A stretch of 25,210 bases of DNA from Pseudomonadota bacterium (GCA_023423065.1 JAFAGC010000108.1:1-25210), one strand, 5' to 3'. Positions 6,999 through 16,042 are shown, counted from the first letter of the stretch. Numbers and translations are program-made. Notes: generated from the sequence alone by a model not told the origin.

Positions 6999-8285
6999 AT
7001 GAAGACCAAACTACTTGCCGGGACGCTGCTGGCGCTGTCGTTCGTACTGGCCGGTTGCGTCACCTCGGAAACGAAGCCGATCCCGAAGATCGCGGCCAAG
7101 CAGGCCACCGTCCACATCCCCGAAGCCGAGCTGCTCGATGTCGGCATCCGCGTGTTCGACCCGGGCATCCCGAAGAACATCGAGGACGACGTCGAAGCCC
7201 TCGCGAAGAAGCGGATCTATCCCGATCTGCGCAAGGCCGAGGCGCGTTACATCCCCACCCTGCTGCGCGAGACGCTCGAGGCGACCGCGCAATGGGGCGC
7301 GGTGCGCGTGATCCCGGATACCGCCGAGTTCGTCGACGTCATCGTCACCGGCCAGCTCGTCGATTCGAACGGCGGCTTCCTGTCGCTCGACGTCTCCGCC
7401 ACGGACGCTGCCGGCCGCGTGTGGATCAAGGACAAGCGTTACCAGAGCCTCGTCGATCTCGGCGCGTACAAGACCACCGCATCGATGAAGGCGCGCGATC
7501 CCTTCCAGAACGTGTACTCCGAGATCGCGAACGACCTGGTCGCTGCGCGCGACAAGCTCACATCCGTCGAGCGCGAGAACATCCGGCGCATCGCGAGCCT
7601 GAGATTCGCCGAGGATCTCGCACCCGATGCGATGGCCGGCATGACCGCCAAGGACAAGAACGGCGTCATGCAGGTCGTGCGCATGCCGGCCGAAGGCGAT
7701 CCGACGCTCAATCGCATCGAGAAGATCCGCGAGCGCGACACGGCGGTCGTGGATACCGTCAACGACTACTACGCGAGCTTCCAGGATTCGATGGAAGAGT
7801 CGTATGGCAGCTGGCGCCAGACGAGCTTCACCGAGCTCGAGAAGGAAATGCGCGCACGCTCGAGCGCGCGCACGCGCACGATCCTCGGCGCGGCGGCGCT
7901 CATCGCCAGCATCTTCGCGCCCAATTCCTGCAGCAGCTACGACAGCTGCCGCATCAACAACGCGGCGCGCAACGCCGGCACGATGGGTGGCATCGCCGCG
8001 GTGCTCTCGGGCATCCGTAAATACGCCGACGCCCGCGTGCACGCGGACGCCCTGAAGGAGCTGACGAACAGCTTCCAGGCCGAAGTCGCGCCGCAGGTGG
8101 TGGAGGTCGAAGGCCATACGCTGCGTCTCACGGGCACGGCCGAAGACCAGTACCGGGAATGGCGCAAGCTGCTCAAGCAGCTCTACGAAGAGGAAACCGG
8201 CTCTGCGGCGGCGCCGCCGCCGGCGCCCGTGGCGAATCCGGCCGCCACGACCACCGGGGCCGGCGCCACGCCGCCCGCCGGCTGA
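6999..8285 (+). CDS. Putative lipoprotein of unknown function
   Basis: The 428-residue protein has signal peptide and lipobox VLAGC (Cys20). The mature region begins with a domain containing ELLDVGIRVFDPGIP, followed by RYIPTLLRETLEATAQWG and a VDVIVTGQLVDSNGGFLSLDV strand-rich part. A helical region follows, then a hydrophobic segment (TILGAAALIASIFAP, about residues 290-305) near a small Cys-rich loop. The C-terminus is Pro/Ala-rich. The middle hydrophobic helix is unusual for a soluble lipoprotein and may insert in a membrane. A GAGG ribosome-binding site precedes the ATG, and the kinase gene starts 23 bp after the stop. I recognise no named family. Its position suggests a periplasmic partner of the kinase module. 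Confidence 0.85.
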   Translation: MKTKLLAGTLLALSFVLAGCVTSETKPIPKIAAKQATVHIPEAELLDVGIRVFDPGIPKNIEDDVEALAKKRIYPDLRKAEARYIPTLLRETLEATAQWGAVRVIPDTAEFVDVIVTGQLVDSNGGFLSLDVSATDAAGRVWIKDKRYQSLVDLGAYKTTASMKARDPFQNVYSEIANDLVAARDKLTSVERENIRRIASLRFAEDLAPDAMAGMTAKDKNGVMQVVRMPAEGDPTLNRIEKIRERDTAVVDTVNDYYASFQDSMEESYGSWRQTSFTELEKEMRARSSARTRTILGAAALIASIFAPNSCSSYDSCRINNAARNAGTMGGIAAVLSGIRKYADARVHADALKELTNSFQAEVAPQVVEVEGHTLRLTGTAEDQYREWRKLLKQLYEEETGSAAAPPPAPVANPAATTTGAGATPPAG

Positions 8286-8308
8286 ATTGAATAGTTAGTC
8301 TGCCGAAC

Positions 8309-10693
8309 GTGACAAACCAGAACCAGGCCGGCACGAAGCTGTGCGGCCGCTTCGTGCTCATCGAGAAACTCGGCGCCGGCGGGTACGGCGAGGTCTGGCG
8401 TGCGCGCGACGAAATCCGCGAGGCGGACGTCGCGCTCAAGGTCCTGTACTCGCAGTTCGCGAACTCCGAACCCGCGTGGCAGGTGTTCCAGCGTGAATTC
8501 ACGCTGACGGCGCGCCTCAATCACCCGGGCGTGCTGCGCGTGTACGAACCCGTGCGCGGACCGGATGCCACGGTGCTGCCGATGGTCCTGGCCACCGGCG
8601 GCGACCTGCGGCAACTGCGCGGCGCGTCGTATACACGCATCCTGCCGCTGCTCATCGACATCGCCGCGGCGCTCGAACACGCGCATGCGCGGCGCATCGT
8701 GCACCGCGATCTCAAGCCTTCGAACGTGCTGCTCGACGGCGCGGGCCGGCCGCTGCTCGCGGACTTCGGCGCGGGCGCTTCCGAAGGCGACGACAGTTCG
8801 GGTCCGCCCGGCTCGCCGTTCTCCGCGAGTCCGCAACAACTCGCGGGCGAACCCGCGCGGCCCGCCGACGACATCTACGGCCTCGGCGCGCTCGCGTACG
8901 AACTGCTGTCCGGCTATCCACCGTTCTATCCGGCCTTCGATGCGCGCAAGATCGCGACCGAACTGGTGCCGCGGCTGAAAGCGGTGAAGCCGATTCCTCC
9001 GCGCCTCGAGATGCTGATCGCGTGGATGCTCGCGAAGCAGGCGCGCGAGCGTCCGCCGACGATGCGGCACATCGCCGACGAGATGAACGCGGTGCTGCAG
9101 GACACACTCGGCTTCGACGGCGCGCCGGCCGACACGGAACCGGAGCTTCCGGATCCGACCCTCGGCCCCGCGGCCGACGACCGCACGCCCGCCGTGTCGG
9201 TCGACGACGAGCAACCGATCATCGCGCCGGTACGCGAGCTCGACGAGATCGACCCGTCGCTGCTGCCGCAGATCGACGAGGTGCGCGTCGAGCAGGAGCG
9301 CCGGCAACGCACGCGTGCACGGCGCCGCAACTGGGCGATCGCGGCGGTGCTGGCGGTCGCCTCGGCCGGCGTCGCGGTCTTCCTGCCGCGGGTCGCGAGC
9401 GAGCAGAAGATAGACATCACCTCGCTCAAGCTGCCGACCGGGCCTTCCGCGAGCCAGCAGGCCGCCGAGAAGCGCATCGAGGAACTGAACACGCAGCACA
9501 CGGAGCTCGACAAGCGCGCCGCCGAGCTCGATGAGCGCGCCGCCGCGCAATGGAGCGGCCCGGAGTTCGCGGCCGCGCGCAAGACCATCGACGACGCGCG
9601 CGCGTTGCTCGATCGACGCGACTACGACGCGGTCGCGACTTCGCTCGCGAAACTCGACAAGACACTCACCGAAATCGAATCGCGCGTGCCGGCTGCGCTC
9701 AACGCGCAGCTCTCGGAAGGCAATCGCGCGTTGTCCGCCGATGAATTCGAGAACGCGCGCCAGGCCTTCGAGACGGCGCTCAGGATCGATCCGGGCAATG
9801 CCGACGCCAAGCAGGGTCTCGAAAGAGTCGCGAGCGCGAGTGGCGTCGTCCCGACGCTCGCGGATGCCGAGAACGCAGAGCTGGCCAAGGACTACTCCAA
9901 GGCGCAAGAACTGTTCGCCGACGTCCTCGAGCGCAATCCCGGGAATGCCACGGCCACCGAAGGGCTCGCGCGCGTGAAGCGTACCGTGGCCGATGACGAA
10001 TTCAATGCCGCCTTCGGCGCCGGCCTCGCCGCGCTCAACGCGGGGCGGCTGTCCGAGGCCCGTACGCAGCTCGACCAGGCGCAGAAGCTGCGCCCCGGCA
10101 GTCCGGAGGTCGCCGCCGCGTTGACGCGGCTCGCCGATACCGGCTCGGGCCGCAGCCTCGCCGAGCTCGAGCAGCGCGCCGCTCGGCTGGCTGCCGAGGA
10201 ACGCTGGACGGAAGCGCTCGCGATCTACGATGAAGCCCTGGCGCGCGATCCCACGCTGCAGTTCGCGCTGAACGGCCGTGAGGCGGTGGCGCCGCGCGCC
10301 GAGCTCGGCCGGCGCCTGCAGGTGTTGATCGACAAGCCCGAGCGGCTCGCGGAGGAAAGCGTGCGCGTCGAGGCGGAGCGCCTGATCCAGCGCGCCCAGG
10401 CCCTGCCGACCAAGGGTCCCGTCATCCGTTCGCAGGTCGCGCGGCTGGAACTCCTGCTGCCCACGTTCAATCAACCCGTGGTGCTTGCGCTCGAATCCGA
10501 CAACATGACCGAGGTGGCGATCCAGCGCGTCGGGTTCTTCGGCGCATTCGAGAAGCGCCAGGTCGAACTCAAGCCCGGCAAGTACACCGTCACCGGCAAA
10601 CGCAGCGGCTTTCGCGACGTTCGCCGCGAAATCACCGTCGCGCCGGGGCAGGGCGGACAGATCGTCGACATCCGCTGCCTCGAGCCGATCTAG
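8309..10693 (+). CDS. Transmembrane Ser/Thr protein kinase with periplasmic TPRs and PEGA-like tail
   Basis: Residues about 14-265 are a Hanks-type kinase: glycine loop GAGGYGEV (22-29), VALK lysine K44, helix-C glutamate E63, catalytic HRDLKPSN (132-139) and DFG (152-154). All core catalytic residues are present, so activity is likely. The APE-type motif reads SPQ (174-176), with Gln for the usual Glu. An acidic linker and a basic stretch (RRQRTRARRR) lead to one membrane span (about 341-360). The extracytoplasmic part has a coiled coil (EKRIEELNTQHTELDKRAAEL) and several TPR-like repeats. The last 70 residues resemble a PEGA domain (VELKPGKYTVTGKRSGFRDV). The start is GTG at 8309 with no clear Shine-Dalgarno, so translation may be coupled to the gene before. 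It probably phosphorylates the neighbouring FHA or membrane proteins; this is inference. Confidence 0.93.
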   Translation: MTNQNQAGTKLCGRFVLIEKLGAGGYGEVWRARDEIREADVALKVLYSQFANSEPAWQVFQREFTLTARLNHPGVLRVYEPVRGPDATVLPMVLATGGDLRQLRGASYTRILPLLIDIAAALEHAHARRIVHRDLKPSNVLLDGAGRPLLADFGAGASEGDDSSGPPGSPFSASPQQLAGEPARPADDIYGLGALAYELLSGYPPFYPAFDARKIATELVPRLKAVKPIPPRLEMLIAWMLAKQARERPPTMRHIADEMNAVLQDTLGFDGAPADTEPELPDPTLGPAADDRTPAVSVDDEQPIIAPVRELDEIDPSLLPQIDEVRVEQERRQRTRARRRNWAIAAVLAVASAGVAVFLPRVASEQKIDITSLKLPTGPSASQQAAEKRIEELNTQHTELDKRAAELDERAAAQWSGPEFAAARKTIDDARALLDRRDYDAVATSLAKLDKTLTEIESRVPAALNAQLSEGNRALSADEFENARQAFETALRIDPGNADAKQGLERVASASGVVPTLADAENAELAKDYSKAQELFADVLERNPGNATATEGLARVKRTVADDEFNAAFGAGLAALNAGRLSEARTQLDQAQKLRPGSPEVAAALTRLADTGSGRSLAELEQRAARLAAEERWTEALAIYDEALARDPTLQFALNGREAVAPRAELGRRLQVLIDKPERLAEESVRVEAERLIQRAQALPTKGPVIRSQVARLELLLPTFNQPVVLALESDNMTEVAIQRVGFFGAFEKRQVELKPGKYTVTGKRSGFRDVRREITVAPGQGGQIVDIRCLEPI

Positions 10694-10705
10694 CAAGCCG
10701 CACGC

Positions 10706-13159
10706 ATGGAACCCTCACTCTCACTGGATCCGAACATCACCCTGCGCAGCACGCAGGGTGAGGCGCGCTTCGGCGCGCGCGTCGCGATCGATCCGGCGAG
10801 CGGAGAGATGCATGCCGACCTCGGGGAATCCCCGGTCCTGCCCGACGCGCCGCCGGCATCGCTGCGGGCCGTGTCCGGTCGCTGGCTGCTCGATGCGGCG
10901 CCCGAGGCGCGCATCGGCGTCAACGGCGTCGCGGTCGGCGGGGCGCGCATCATCGTCGCGGGCGACGTGGTCACGATCGCGGGCTCGCAGCTGCTGGTCG
11001 AGGAGGCGACTCCCCTCTCGCTCGCGCTGCGGCGCTTCGAGCTCGAAGGCACGGAGACGTTGCCGCCCGTGGGCGACAGCGTGCAGACCCTCGTGCCGCT
11101 CGGTGAAGACGTGGCCATCGACATGGGCGAGGTGCCCGAGATCGACGGCGCCGCGCGGCCGCGCGCGCGGCGCGAGCCGCTCGGCGTGTGGCACTACGTC
11201 GCCGGCGGCGTGGGCCTGCTGCTCGTCGGCATCCTCGCGTTCTTCCTGATGCTCGAGACGGTCACGATCGACTTGAAGCCCGCGGACGCGCGCGTCAGCG
11301 CCGTCGACACGTTCTCGTGGCAATCGGCCTCGAGCGTGTTCGTGTTCCCGGGCGAACACCGGTTGCGCGCGAGCCGCGAAGGTTTCGCGCCGGCCGAGGT
11401 GGGCGTGACCGTGGAGCGCGGCACGCCGACGCACACGCTGATGCACCTGGTCAAACTACCCGGCAAGCTCGTGGTCGACACCGGCGGCGTGAAGGCGCGC
11501 ATCTCCGCCGACGGCGCGCCGGTCGGCGAGGTGCCCGGCACCGTCGATGTCCCGGCCGGCGAGCGCACGATCACGATCAAGGCGCCGCGGTATCTCGAAC
11601 ACGTGCAGCGCGTGGTGATCGCCGGCGGCGGCGAGAAGCAGGATCTCGAGGTCGCGATGAAGCCGAACTTCGGCGTCGTGGACGTCTCCTCGGTGCCCGC
11701 TGGCGCGACGATCGAAGTCGACGGCAAGCCCGCGGGCGTGACGCCCGCGAAGGTCGAAATGGATGCGGGCATGCGTCGCGTGCAGATTTCCGCGCCCGGG
11801 CTGCGCCCGTGGGTGTCGAGCGTCGCGGTCACCGCGGGCAAGGCCTCTTCGATCGGCCCCGTCGAGCTCGGCGCGGCCGACGCGCGTGTCACGGTGCGCT
11901 CGGTGCCGTCGGGCGCGCAGGTCACGACCGGCGGAATCTTCCGCGGCGTGACGCCCGTGACGATCGAGCTGTCGCCCGGCGTCACGCACCAGGTGACGAT
12001 CGCGCGCGCGGGATACTCGCCGTGGACTCGCGAGGTATTCGCGGAGCCCGACAAGGAATCCACGCTCGATGCGCGGCTGTCCGCGCTGCTCGTCGAAGTC
12101 CGTATCCAGGGCCAACCCGCCGATGCCGAGGTGTTCCTGAACGGCGAGTCGCGCGGCAAGGCGCCGGTCACCGTGGCGCTGCCGGCCAGTCGCCACAAAC
12201 TCGAAGTGCGCCGCCAGGGTTACGACCCGTACTCGGCCGATCTCGTGCTCGCGCCCGGCATCGGCCGCACGATCAGCTACAAGCTCGTCGATCCGAAGGA
12301 CGTGGTCGGCAACTCGCCGGCGCGCATCACGACCAAGTCGGGGGTCCGCCTCATCATCGTTCCGGGTGGCGAGTTCACCGCGGGCACCGATCGGCGCGAA
12401 CAGGGACGGCGGCCGAACGAGGGCAGTCACAAGGTCACGCTGCTGCGGCCGTTCTACATGGGCGAGCGCGAAGTGACGAACGCGCAGTTCCGCCAGTTCC
12501 GGCCGACTCACAACTCCGGTTCCATCGGCAGTCACTCGCTCGACCTCGACAAGCAGGCCGTCACGCGCGTGACCTGGGACGACGCCGCGGAATTCTGCAA
12601 CTGGCTGTCGGCGCAGGAAGGCCTGCCGCCTGCCTACCAGCCACGCGATGGCGGCGGATTCCAGCTCATCGTGCCGGTCAGCAATGGTTACCGCCTGCCC
12701 ACCGAGGCGGAGTGGGAATTCGTGGCGCGCGCGGCCAGCACCAACAAGCCGCTCAAGTATCCATGGGGCAAGGATCTGCCGGTCGTGTCCGGCACCGCGA
12801 ACATCGGCGGTGGCGAGGCGATGGAATTGCTCGGTCCCGTCGTGCTCTCGGAGCACACGGACGAGTTCCCGACCGTGGCGGCGCCCGCGCTGTTCGCGCC
12901 GAACGCGCTCGGCTTCTACGATTTCGCCGGCAACGTCGCCGAGTGGGTCAACGATCGGTACCTGTCCTACGTGCCGTCGACCCACCTGACGGATCCGCTC
13001 GGCCCCGACGACGGCAAGTTCCACACGATTCGCGGTTCGAGCTGGCGAACCACCGCCGCGACAGAGCTGCGTTTTCCCTGGCGAGAAAGCGCGAACGGAG
13101 CCACCGACTACATCGGCTTCCGCGTCGCGCGTTACGTGGCGCCCAACGCGCCGCAGTAG
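10706..13159 (+). CDS. Membrane protein: FHA-like N-terminus, TM, five PEGA-type repeats, FGE-sulfatase-like domain
   Basis: 817 residues. The cytoplasmic N-terminus (1-105) has the second half of an FHA-like fold: GRWLLDAAPEARIGVNGVAV followed by IIVAGDVVTIAG. It lacks the SxxH motif. One membrane span lies at about 164-184. The periplasmic part holds about five PEGA-type repeats (186-527), with signatures such as SVPAGATIEVDGKPAGVTP and FLNGESRGKAPVTVAL. Residues about 545-812 are a formylglycine-generating-enzyme-like domain: IVPGGEFTAGTD, MGEREVTNAQF, RLPTEAEWEFVARA, FYDFAGNVAEWVND, IRGSSW and IGFRVAR. The catalytic cysteine pair of true FGE is absent, so it is probably a ligand- or wall-binding module. 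It starts 12 bp after the kinase stop codon. Confidence 0.93.
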   Translation: MEPSLSLDPNITLRSTQGEARFGARVAIDPASGEMHADLGESPVLPDAPPASLRAVSGRWLLDAAPEARIGVNGVAVGGARIIVAGDVVTIAGSQLLVEEATPLSLALRRFELEGTETLPPVGDSVQTLVPLGEDVAIDMGEVPEIDGAARPRARREPLGVWHYVAGGVGLLLVGILAFFLMLETVTIDLKPADARVSAVDTFSWQSASSVFVFPGEHRLRASREGFAPAEVGVTVERGTPTHTLMHLVKLPGKLVVDTGGVKARISADGAPVGEVPGTVDVPAGERTITIKAPRYLEHVQRVVIAGGGEKQDLEVAMKPNFGVVDVSSVPAGATIEVDGKPAGVTPAKVEMDAGMRRVQISAPGLRPWVSSVAVTAGKASSIGPVELGAADARVTVRSVPSGAQVTTGGIFRGVTPVTIELSPGVTHQVTIARAGYSPWTREVFAEPDKESTLDARLSALLVEVRIQGQPADAEVFLNGESRGKAPVTVALPASRHKLEVRRQGYDPYSADLVLAPGIGRTISYKLVDPKDVVGNSPARITTKSGVRLIIVPGGEFTAGTDRREQGRRPNEGSHKVTLLRPFYMGEREVTNAQFRQFRPTHNSGSIGSHSLDLDKQAVTRVTWDDAAEFCNWLSAQEGLPPAYQPRDGGGFQLIVPVSNGYRLPTEAEWEFVARAASTNKPLKYPWGKDLPVVSGTANIGGGEAMELLGPVVLSEHTDEFPTVAAPALFAPNALGFYDFAGNVAEWVNDRYLSYVPSTHLTDPLGPDDGKFHTIRGSSWRTTAATELRFPWRESANGATDYIGFRVARYVAPNAPQ

Positions 13160-13168
13160 GTAGACACG

Positions 13169-13555
13169 ATGATTCGAAACCTCCTGTTCAGCCTGTTCGC
13201 GATCACGCTGGCGACCATCGCCGCGATGGCCGCGACGACGTTCGTGATCAACACGCCGGTGCGCACCGGTCCGCCGATCGCCCTGGGCACCGCGGCGAGC
13301 GACGATCCGCAGGCGTCGTCGTCGGCGCCCTCCGCGAGTCTTGCGCAGTCGAACGAGCAGGGCACCTCCGCGCCCGAACCCGCGCAACAGGGCGCGACAC
13401 CCGACAAGTCCGCGCCGCCCGCCGAGGGCACCGCAACGCCGGAAGGCGAGGAAGAAGCGGACAAGGATCCCTACGAAGGCCTCTCGACCGAGGAACTGCC
13501 GCCGGACCTGCAGTACAGCGCGGACTCGAGCGTGAGTTTCCCCACCAACATCTAG
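13169..13555 (+). CDS. Small single-pass membrane protein with low-complexity tail
   Basis: 128 residues. The N-terminus (about 3-25) is a hydrophobic signal or anchor segment. It is followed by an Ala/Ser/Pro/Glu-rich disordered region and a short acidic C-terminal part (DPYEGLSTEELPPDLQYS). An AGGTAG ribosome-binding site precedes the ATG. The gene lies 9 bp after the FGE-domain gene and 9 bp before the FHA gene, so it belongs to the operon. I do not recognise a family. Given its shape it may be a periplasmic linker or adaptor. Confidence 0.8.
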   Translation: MIRNLLFSLFAITLATIAAMAATTFVINTPVRTGPPIALGTAASDDPQASSSAPSASLAQSNEQGTSAPEPAQQGATPDKSAPPAEGTATPEGEEEADKDPYEGLSTEELPPDLQYSADSSVSFPTNI

Positions 13556-13564
13556 CTACCGAAC

Positions 13565-14935
13565 ATGTACGGACTGCACTTCGACCACCACATGCTGGCC
13601 ATCGCGCGCGATGGAGAGCTCGTCGCGCACGAGCCGCTGGCGGTCGAGACCGGCGTGCGCGAGCCGCGCTTCGGGCGCGCGGCGCTCGCCGCGGCGCGTG
13701 GCCGTCCGGACGAAGTCTCGCTCGGCCACTGGCGCGAGCTCGGCCGCGACGAGAATGCCGCGCGCCACGTCGCCGTCGAGGTGCTCGCGCACCTGCGCGC
13801 ACTCGGCGTGAGCGACCGCATCGATGCGGTCGTCGCCGTGCCCGCCGGACTCGATGCGTCCGCGCTCTCGAGCCTGCGCGGCGCGCTCAGCGCCGCCGGC
13901 GTCGACGCGCGCGATTTCATCGACGCGGCGACACTCACTTCGGCTGCCGTGGCGGATCGCAGCCAGTACGTGGTGCTCCAGGCCGGCTGGCGTTCGGCGA
14001 CCGCGACGCGCGTGGTGGGCGGCCCCGAGTGTTCGTTCGAGGAATCCTTCAAGAGCGAGCGGGCCAACCTGCTCGACGTCTACGACCAGTGGCTGCAGAC
14101 CGTGGCCGCGATCATGGTCAAGAACACGCGTTTCGATCCGCTGCTGTCGCTCGATGTCGAGCAGCGGCTGTTCGCGGATCTGCCGGCGTTCGTCGCGCAG
14201 GCCGCCGTGCACGGCAAGGTCGAGGCGGCGGTCGAAGCCGACGGATCGAGATTCGCGGTGGACGTCGAAGCGCAGCAATTCGCCGACGCGGCCGTGGCGT
14301 TCTTCCGCGAGCTCGCGCGCCTGGCGCGTTCCTCGCGCATCGCGGGACAGAGCGCGGCGCTGATACTGCCGGACGAGGCGCGGCGCTGGCCGGGCTTCCT
14401 CGCGCGGCTGCTCGAGTCCGAGCAGGAAGGCCTCGTGATCGTGCCGCCCGGCCTCGTCGCGGTGGCCGCCTCGCTGCAGGCGGCCGACCCGAATGCGGGG
14501 CCGCGCCTGCGGCGCCAGGTCGCGCGCATCGCGGATCACCGGCTCTCCGGCGACGTCGAATACCTCGCGCCGCCGACCCCATCGGCGGGACGCGCGCTGC
14601 CCGTCACGCACATCCTGTTCGGCGGCGACTCGCGGCGCTTCCCGGATCTCGGCCTCGTCATCGGCACCGAGGACATCGACAACGAGCCGCGCATCGTTCT
14701 GCCGCGCGCCGCGGCCGGCGTGTCGCGCCGGCATTGTTCGCTGCGGCGTGAAGGCGAACGCACCGTGCTGATCGATCACAGTCGTCACGGCACCTGGGTC
14801 AATGGCGCGCGCGTGCGCGAACGGACCACGGTGCGCCCCGGCGATCGCGTGCGTGTCGGCACGCCCGGCGTCGAGTTCACGTTGATTTCCGCCGCGGCCT
14901 TCGCGCCGCCGGCAGCGGCCGGGGAGGGCGGATGA
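13565..14935 (+). CDS. Pseudo-Hsp70 (ASKHA-like) / FHA domain fusion protein
   Basis: 456 residues, no signal peptide or clear membrane span, so probably cytoplasmic. Residues 1-310 resemble the nucleotide-binding fold of Hsp70-like proteins (MYGLHFDHHML at the start; DAVVAVPAGLDASALSSLRGALSAAG at 87-112). The phosphate-binding glycine/threonine motifs are degenerate, so ATP hydrolysis is doubtful. Residues about 355-442 are an FHA domain with SRRHCSL (387-393) and HGTWVNG (408-414). The usual glycine-arginine of the first phosphate-binding loop reads IGTE (366-369). It is the best candidate to bind a phosphorylated partner of the operon's kinase. Its last four bases overlap the next gene (ATGA), indicating translational coupling. 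The Hsp70 resemblance is a moderate-confidence reading. Confidence 0.87.
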   Translation: MYGLHFDHHMLAIARDGELVAHEPLAVETGVREPRFGRAALAAARGRPDEVSLGHWRELGRDENAARHVAVEVLAHLRALGVSDRIDAVVAVPAGLDASALSSLRGALSAAGVDARDFIDAATLTSAAVADRSQYVVLQAGWRSATATRVVGGPECSFEESFKSERANLLDVYDQWLQTVAAIMVKNTRFDPLLSLDVEQRLFADLPAFVAQAAVHGKVEAAVEADGSRFAVDVEAQQFADAAVAFFRELARLARSSRIAGQSAALILPDEARRWPGFLARLLESEQEGLVIVPPGLVAVAASLQAADPNAGPRLRRQVARIADHRLSGDVEYLAPPTPSAGRALPVTHILFGGDSRRFPDLGLVIGTEDIDNEPRIVLPRAAAGVSRRHCSLRREGERTVLIDHSRHGTWVNGARVRERTTVRPGDRVRVGTPGVEFTLISAAAFAPPAAAGEGG

Positions 14936-16029
14936 GAAAGAAGCGCCGCGCCTTCGAGGTCTTCACGCTGTCGTTCCTGGACTGCATCTGCTGCGGATTC
15001 GGCGCGGTGGTGTTGTTCTACACGATCGTGCAGGCGCAGGCCGGCGCGCAGGAGATCCTGCGCATCGATCAGCTCACCGGCGAGGTGCGCAAACTCGAGG
15101 AAGAAGTGAAGGAGGGTACGAAGAACCTCGTGCTCCTGCGCAACACGCTCGAGAAGACCGACGAGGACGCCGCGGAGGCGAAGGCGCGCGCGCTGCGCGT
15201 CGCGGCCGAGCTCAAGCAGCGGCGCGAGGAAATCCCGACCCTGGACGTCGACAGCGTCGCGCGCCGCGAGCACATCAACAAGCTCATGGCCGACATCAAG
15301 TCGCTCCAGGAGGGCATCAAGCGCCTCGAGGGCGGCGCGCTCGACAAGGGTCCCGCGGGCTCACGCGTGAAGGCTTTCCGCGGACGCGGCGACCGGCGCT
15401 ACATCAGCTCGCTCAAGATGAAGGGCAAGCGCATCATGGTGTTGCTCGACACCTCGGCCAGCATGATGGACGAGGACGTCGCGAAGATCCTGCGCCTGCG
15501 CAACCAGCCCGAGGCCATGCGCCGTTCGGCGCTCAAGTGGCGCCGCGCGCTCGACATGGTCGAGTGGCTCAGCGCGCAGCTTCCCGACAACAGCGAATTC
15601 CAGGTGTACGGTTTCAACACGAAGGCGAAGGCGGTGCTGGCCGACACGCAGGGCAAGTGGCTCTCGTCGAGCGATCCGCGCGTCATCAACAACGTGCTCA
15701 CGGCCGCGCGCCAGATCACGCCCTCGGACGGCACCAGCCTCGTGAACGCGTTCCTGGCGCTCCGCACCATCCAGCCTCAGCCCGACCAGATCGTCCTGAT
15801 CACCGACGGCCTGCCGACGCAGGGGTCGGTGCCGCCGTCGCGCAAGTTCATCAAGGCCTCCGATCGCGAGAAGCTCTTCAACGACGCGATGAAGACGATG
15901 ACGCGCGATCTGCCGATCGACGTCGTGCTGCTGCCGATGAAGGGCGACCTGCCCGCGGCGAACGCCTACTGGCAGCTCGCGCGGCGCACGGGCGGTTCCT
16001 ACGTCGTTCCCTCGCGCGACTGGCCGTAG
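14932..16029 (+). CDS. Membrane-anchored coiled-coil vWA domain protein (first of pair)
   Basis: 365 residues. The N-terminus has the motif FEVFTLSFLDCICCGFGA (8-25) leading into a membrane span to about residue 34. A coiled-coil segment follows (about 42-135). A von Willebrand factor A domain starts near residue 165, with an intact metal site: DTSAS (173-177), the DGTSL threonine and TDG. vWA domains bind partners through a divalent metal. The anchor places this one most likely in the periplasm. The start ATG overlaps the stop of the FHA gene. It is a paralogue of the next gene. Confidence 0.92.
   Translation: MRKKRRAFEVFTLSFLDCICCGFGAVVLFYTIVQAQAGAQEILRIDQLTGEVRKLEEEVKEGTKNLVLLRNTLEKTDEDAAEAKARALRVAAELKQRREEIPTLDVDSVARREHINKLMADIKSLQEGIKRLEGGALDKGPAGSRVKAFRGRGDRRYISSLKMKGKRIMVLLDTSASMMDEDVAKILRLRNQPEAMRRSALKWRRALDMVEWLSAQLPDNSEFQVYGFNTKAKAVLADTQGKWLSSSDPRVINNVLTAARQITPSDGTSLVNAFLALRTIQPQPDQIVLITDGLPTQGSVPPSRKFIKASDREKLFNDAMKTMTRDLPIDVVLLPMKGDLPAANAYWQLARRTGGSYVVPSRDWP
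14959..14996 (+). repeat. 38-bp direct repeat, copy 1 (vWA anchor coding segment)
   Basis: This segment matches 16073-16110 at 37 of 38 bases. Both copies encode VFTLSFLDCICCG near the N-terminus of the two vWA proteins. The identity extends to third codon positions, while the rest of the two genes has diverged. Confidence 0.9.
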
Positions 16030-16042
16030 TCAGGAGAAACCG

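Noticed and set aside
8183..10696. 837-codon open frame on the minus strand opposite the kinase gene
   Set aside because: High-GC genes leave an antisense frame open. The translation is Arg/Ala/Glu-rich with no domain, while the plus-strand frame has a full set of kinase motifs.
11188..14751. 1187-codon plus-strand open frame crossing three genes
   Set aside because: It is out of frame with the PEGA/FGE, small membrane and FHA genes, is extremely Arg-rich, and has no recognisable motif. It reflects codon bias.
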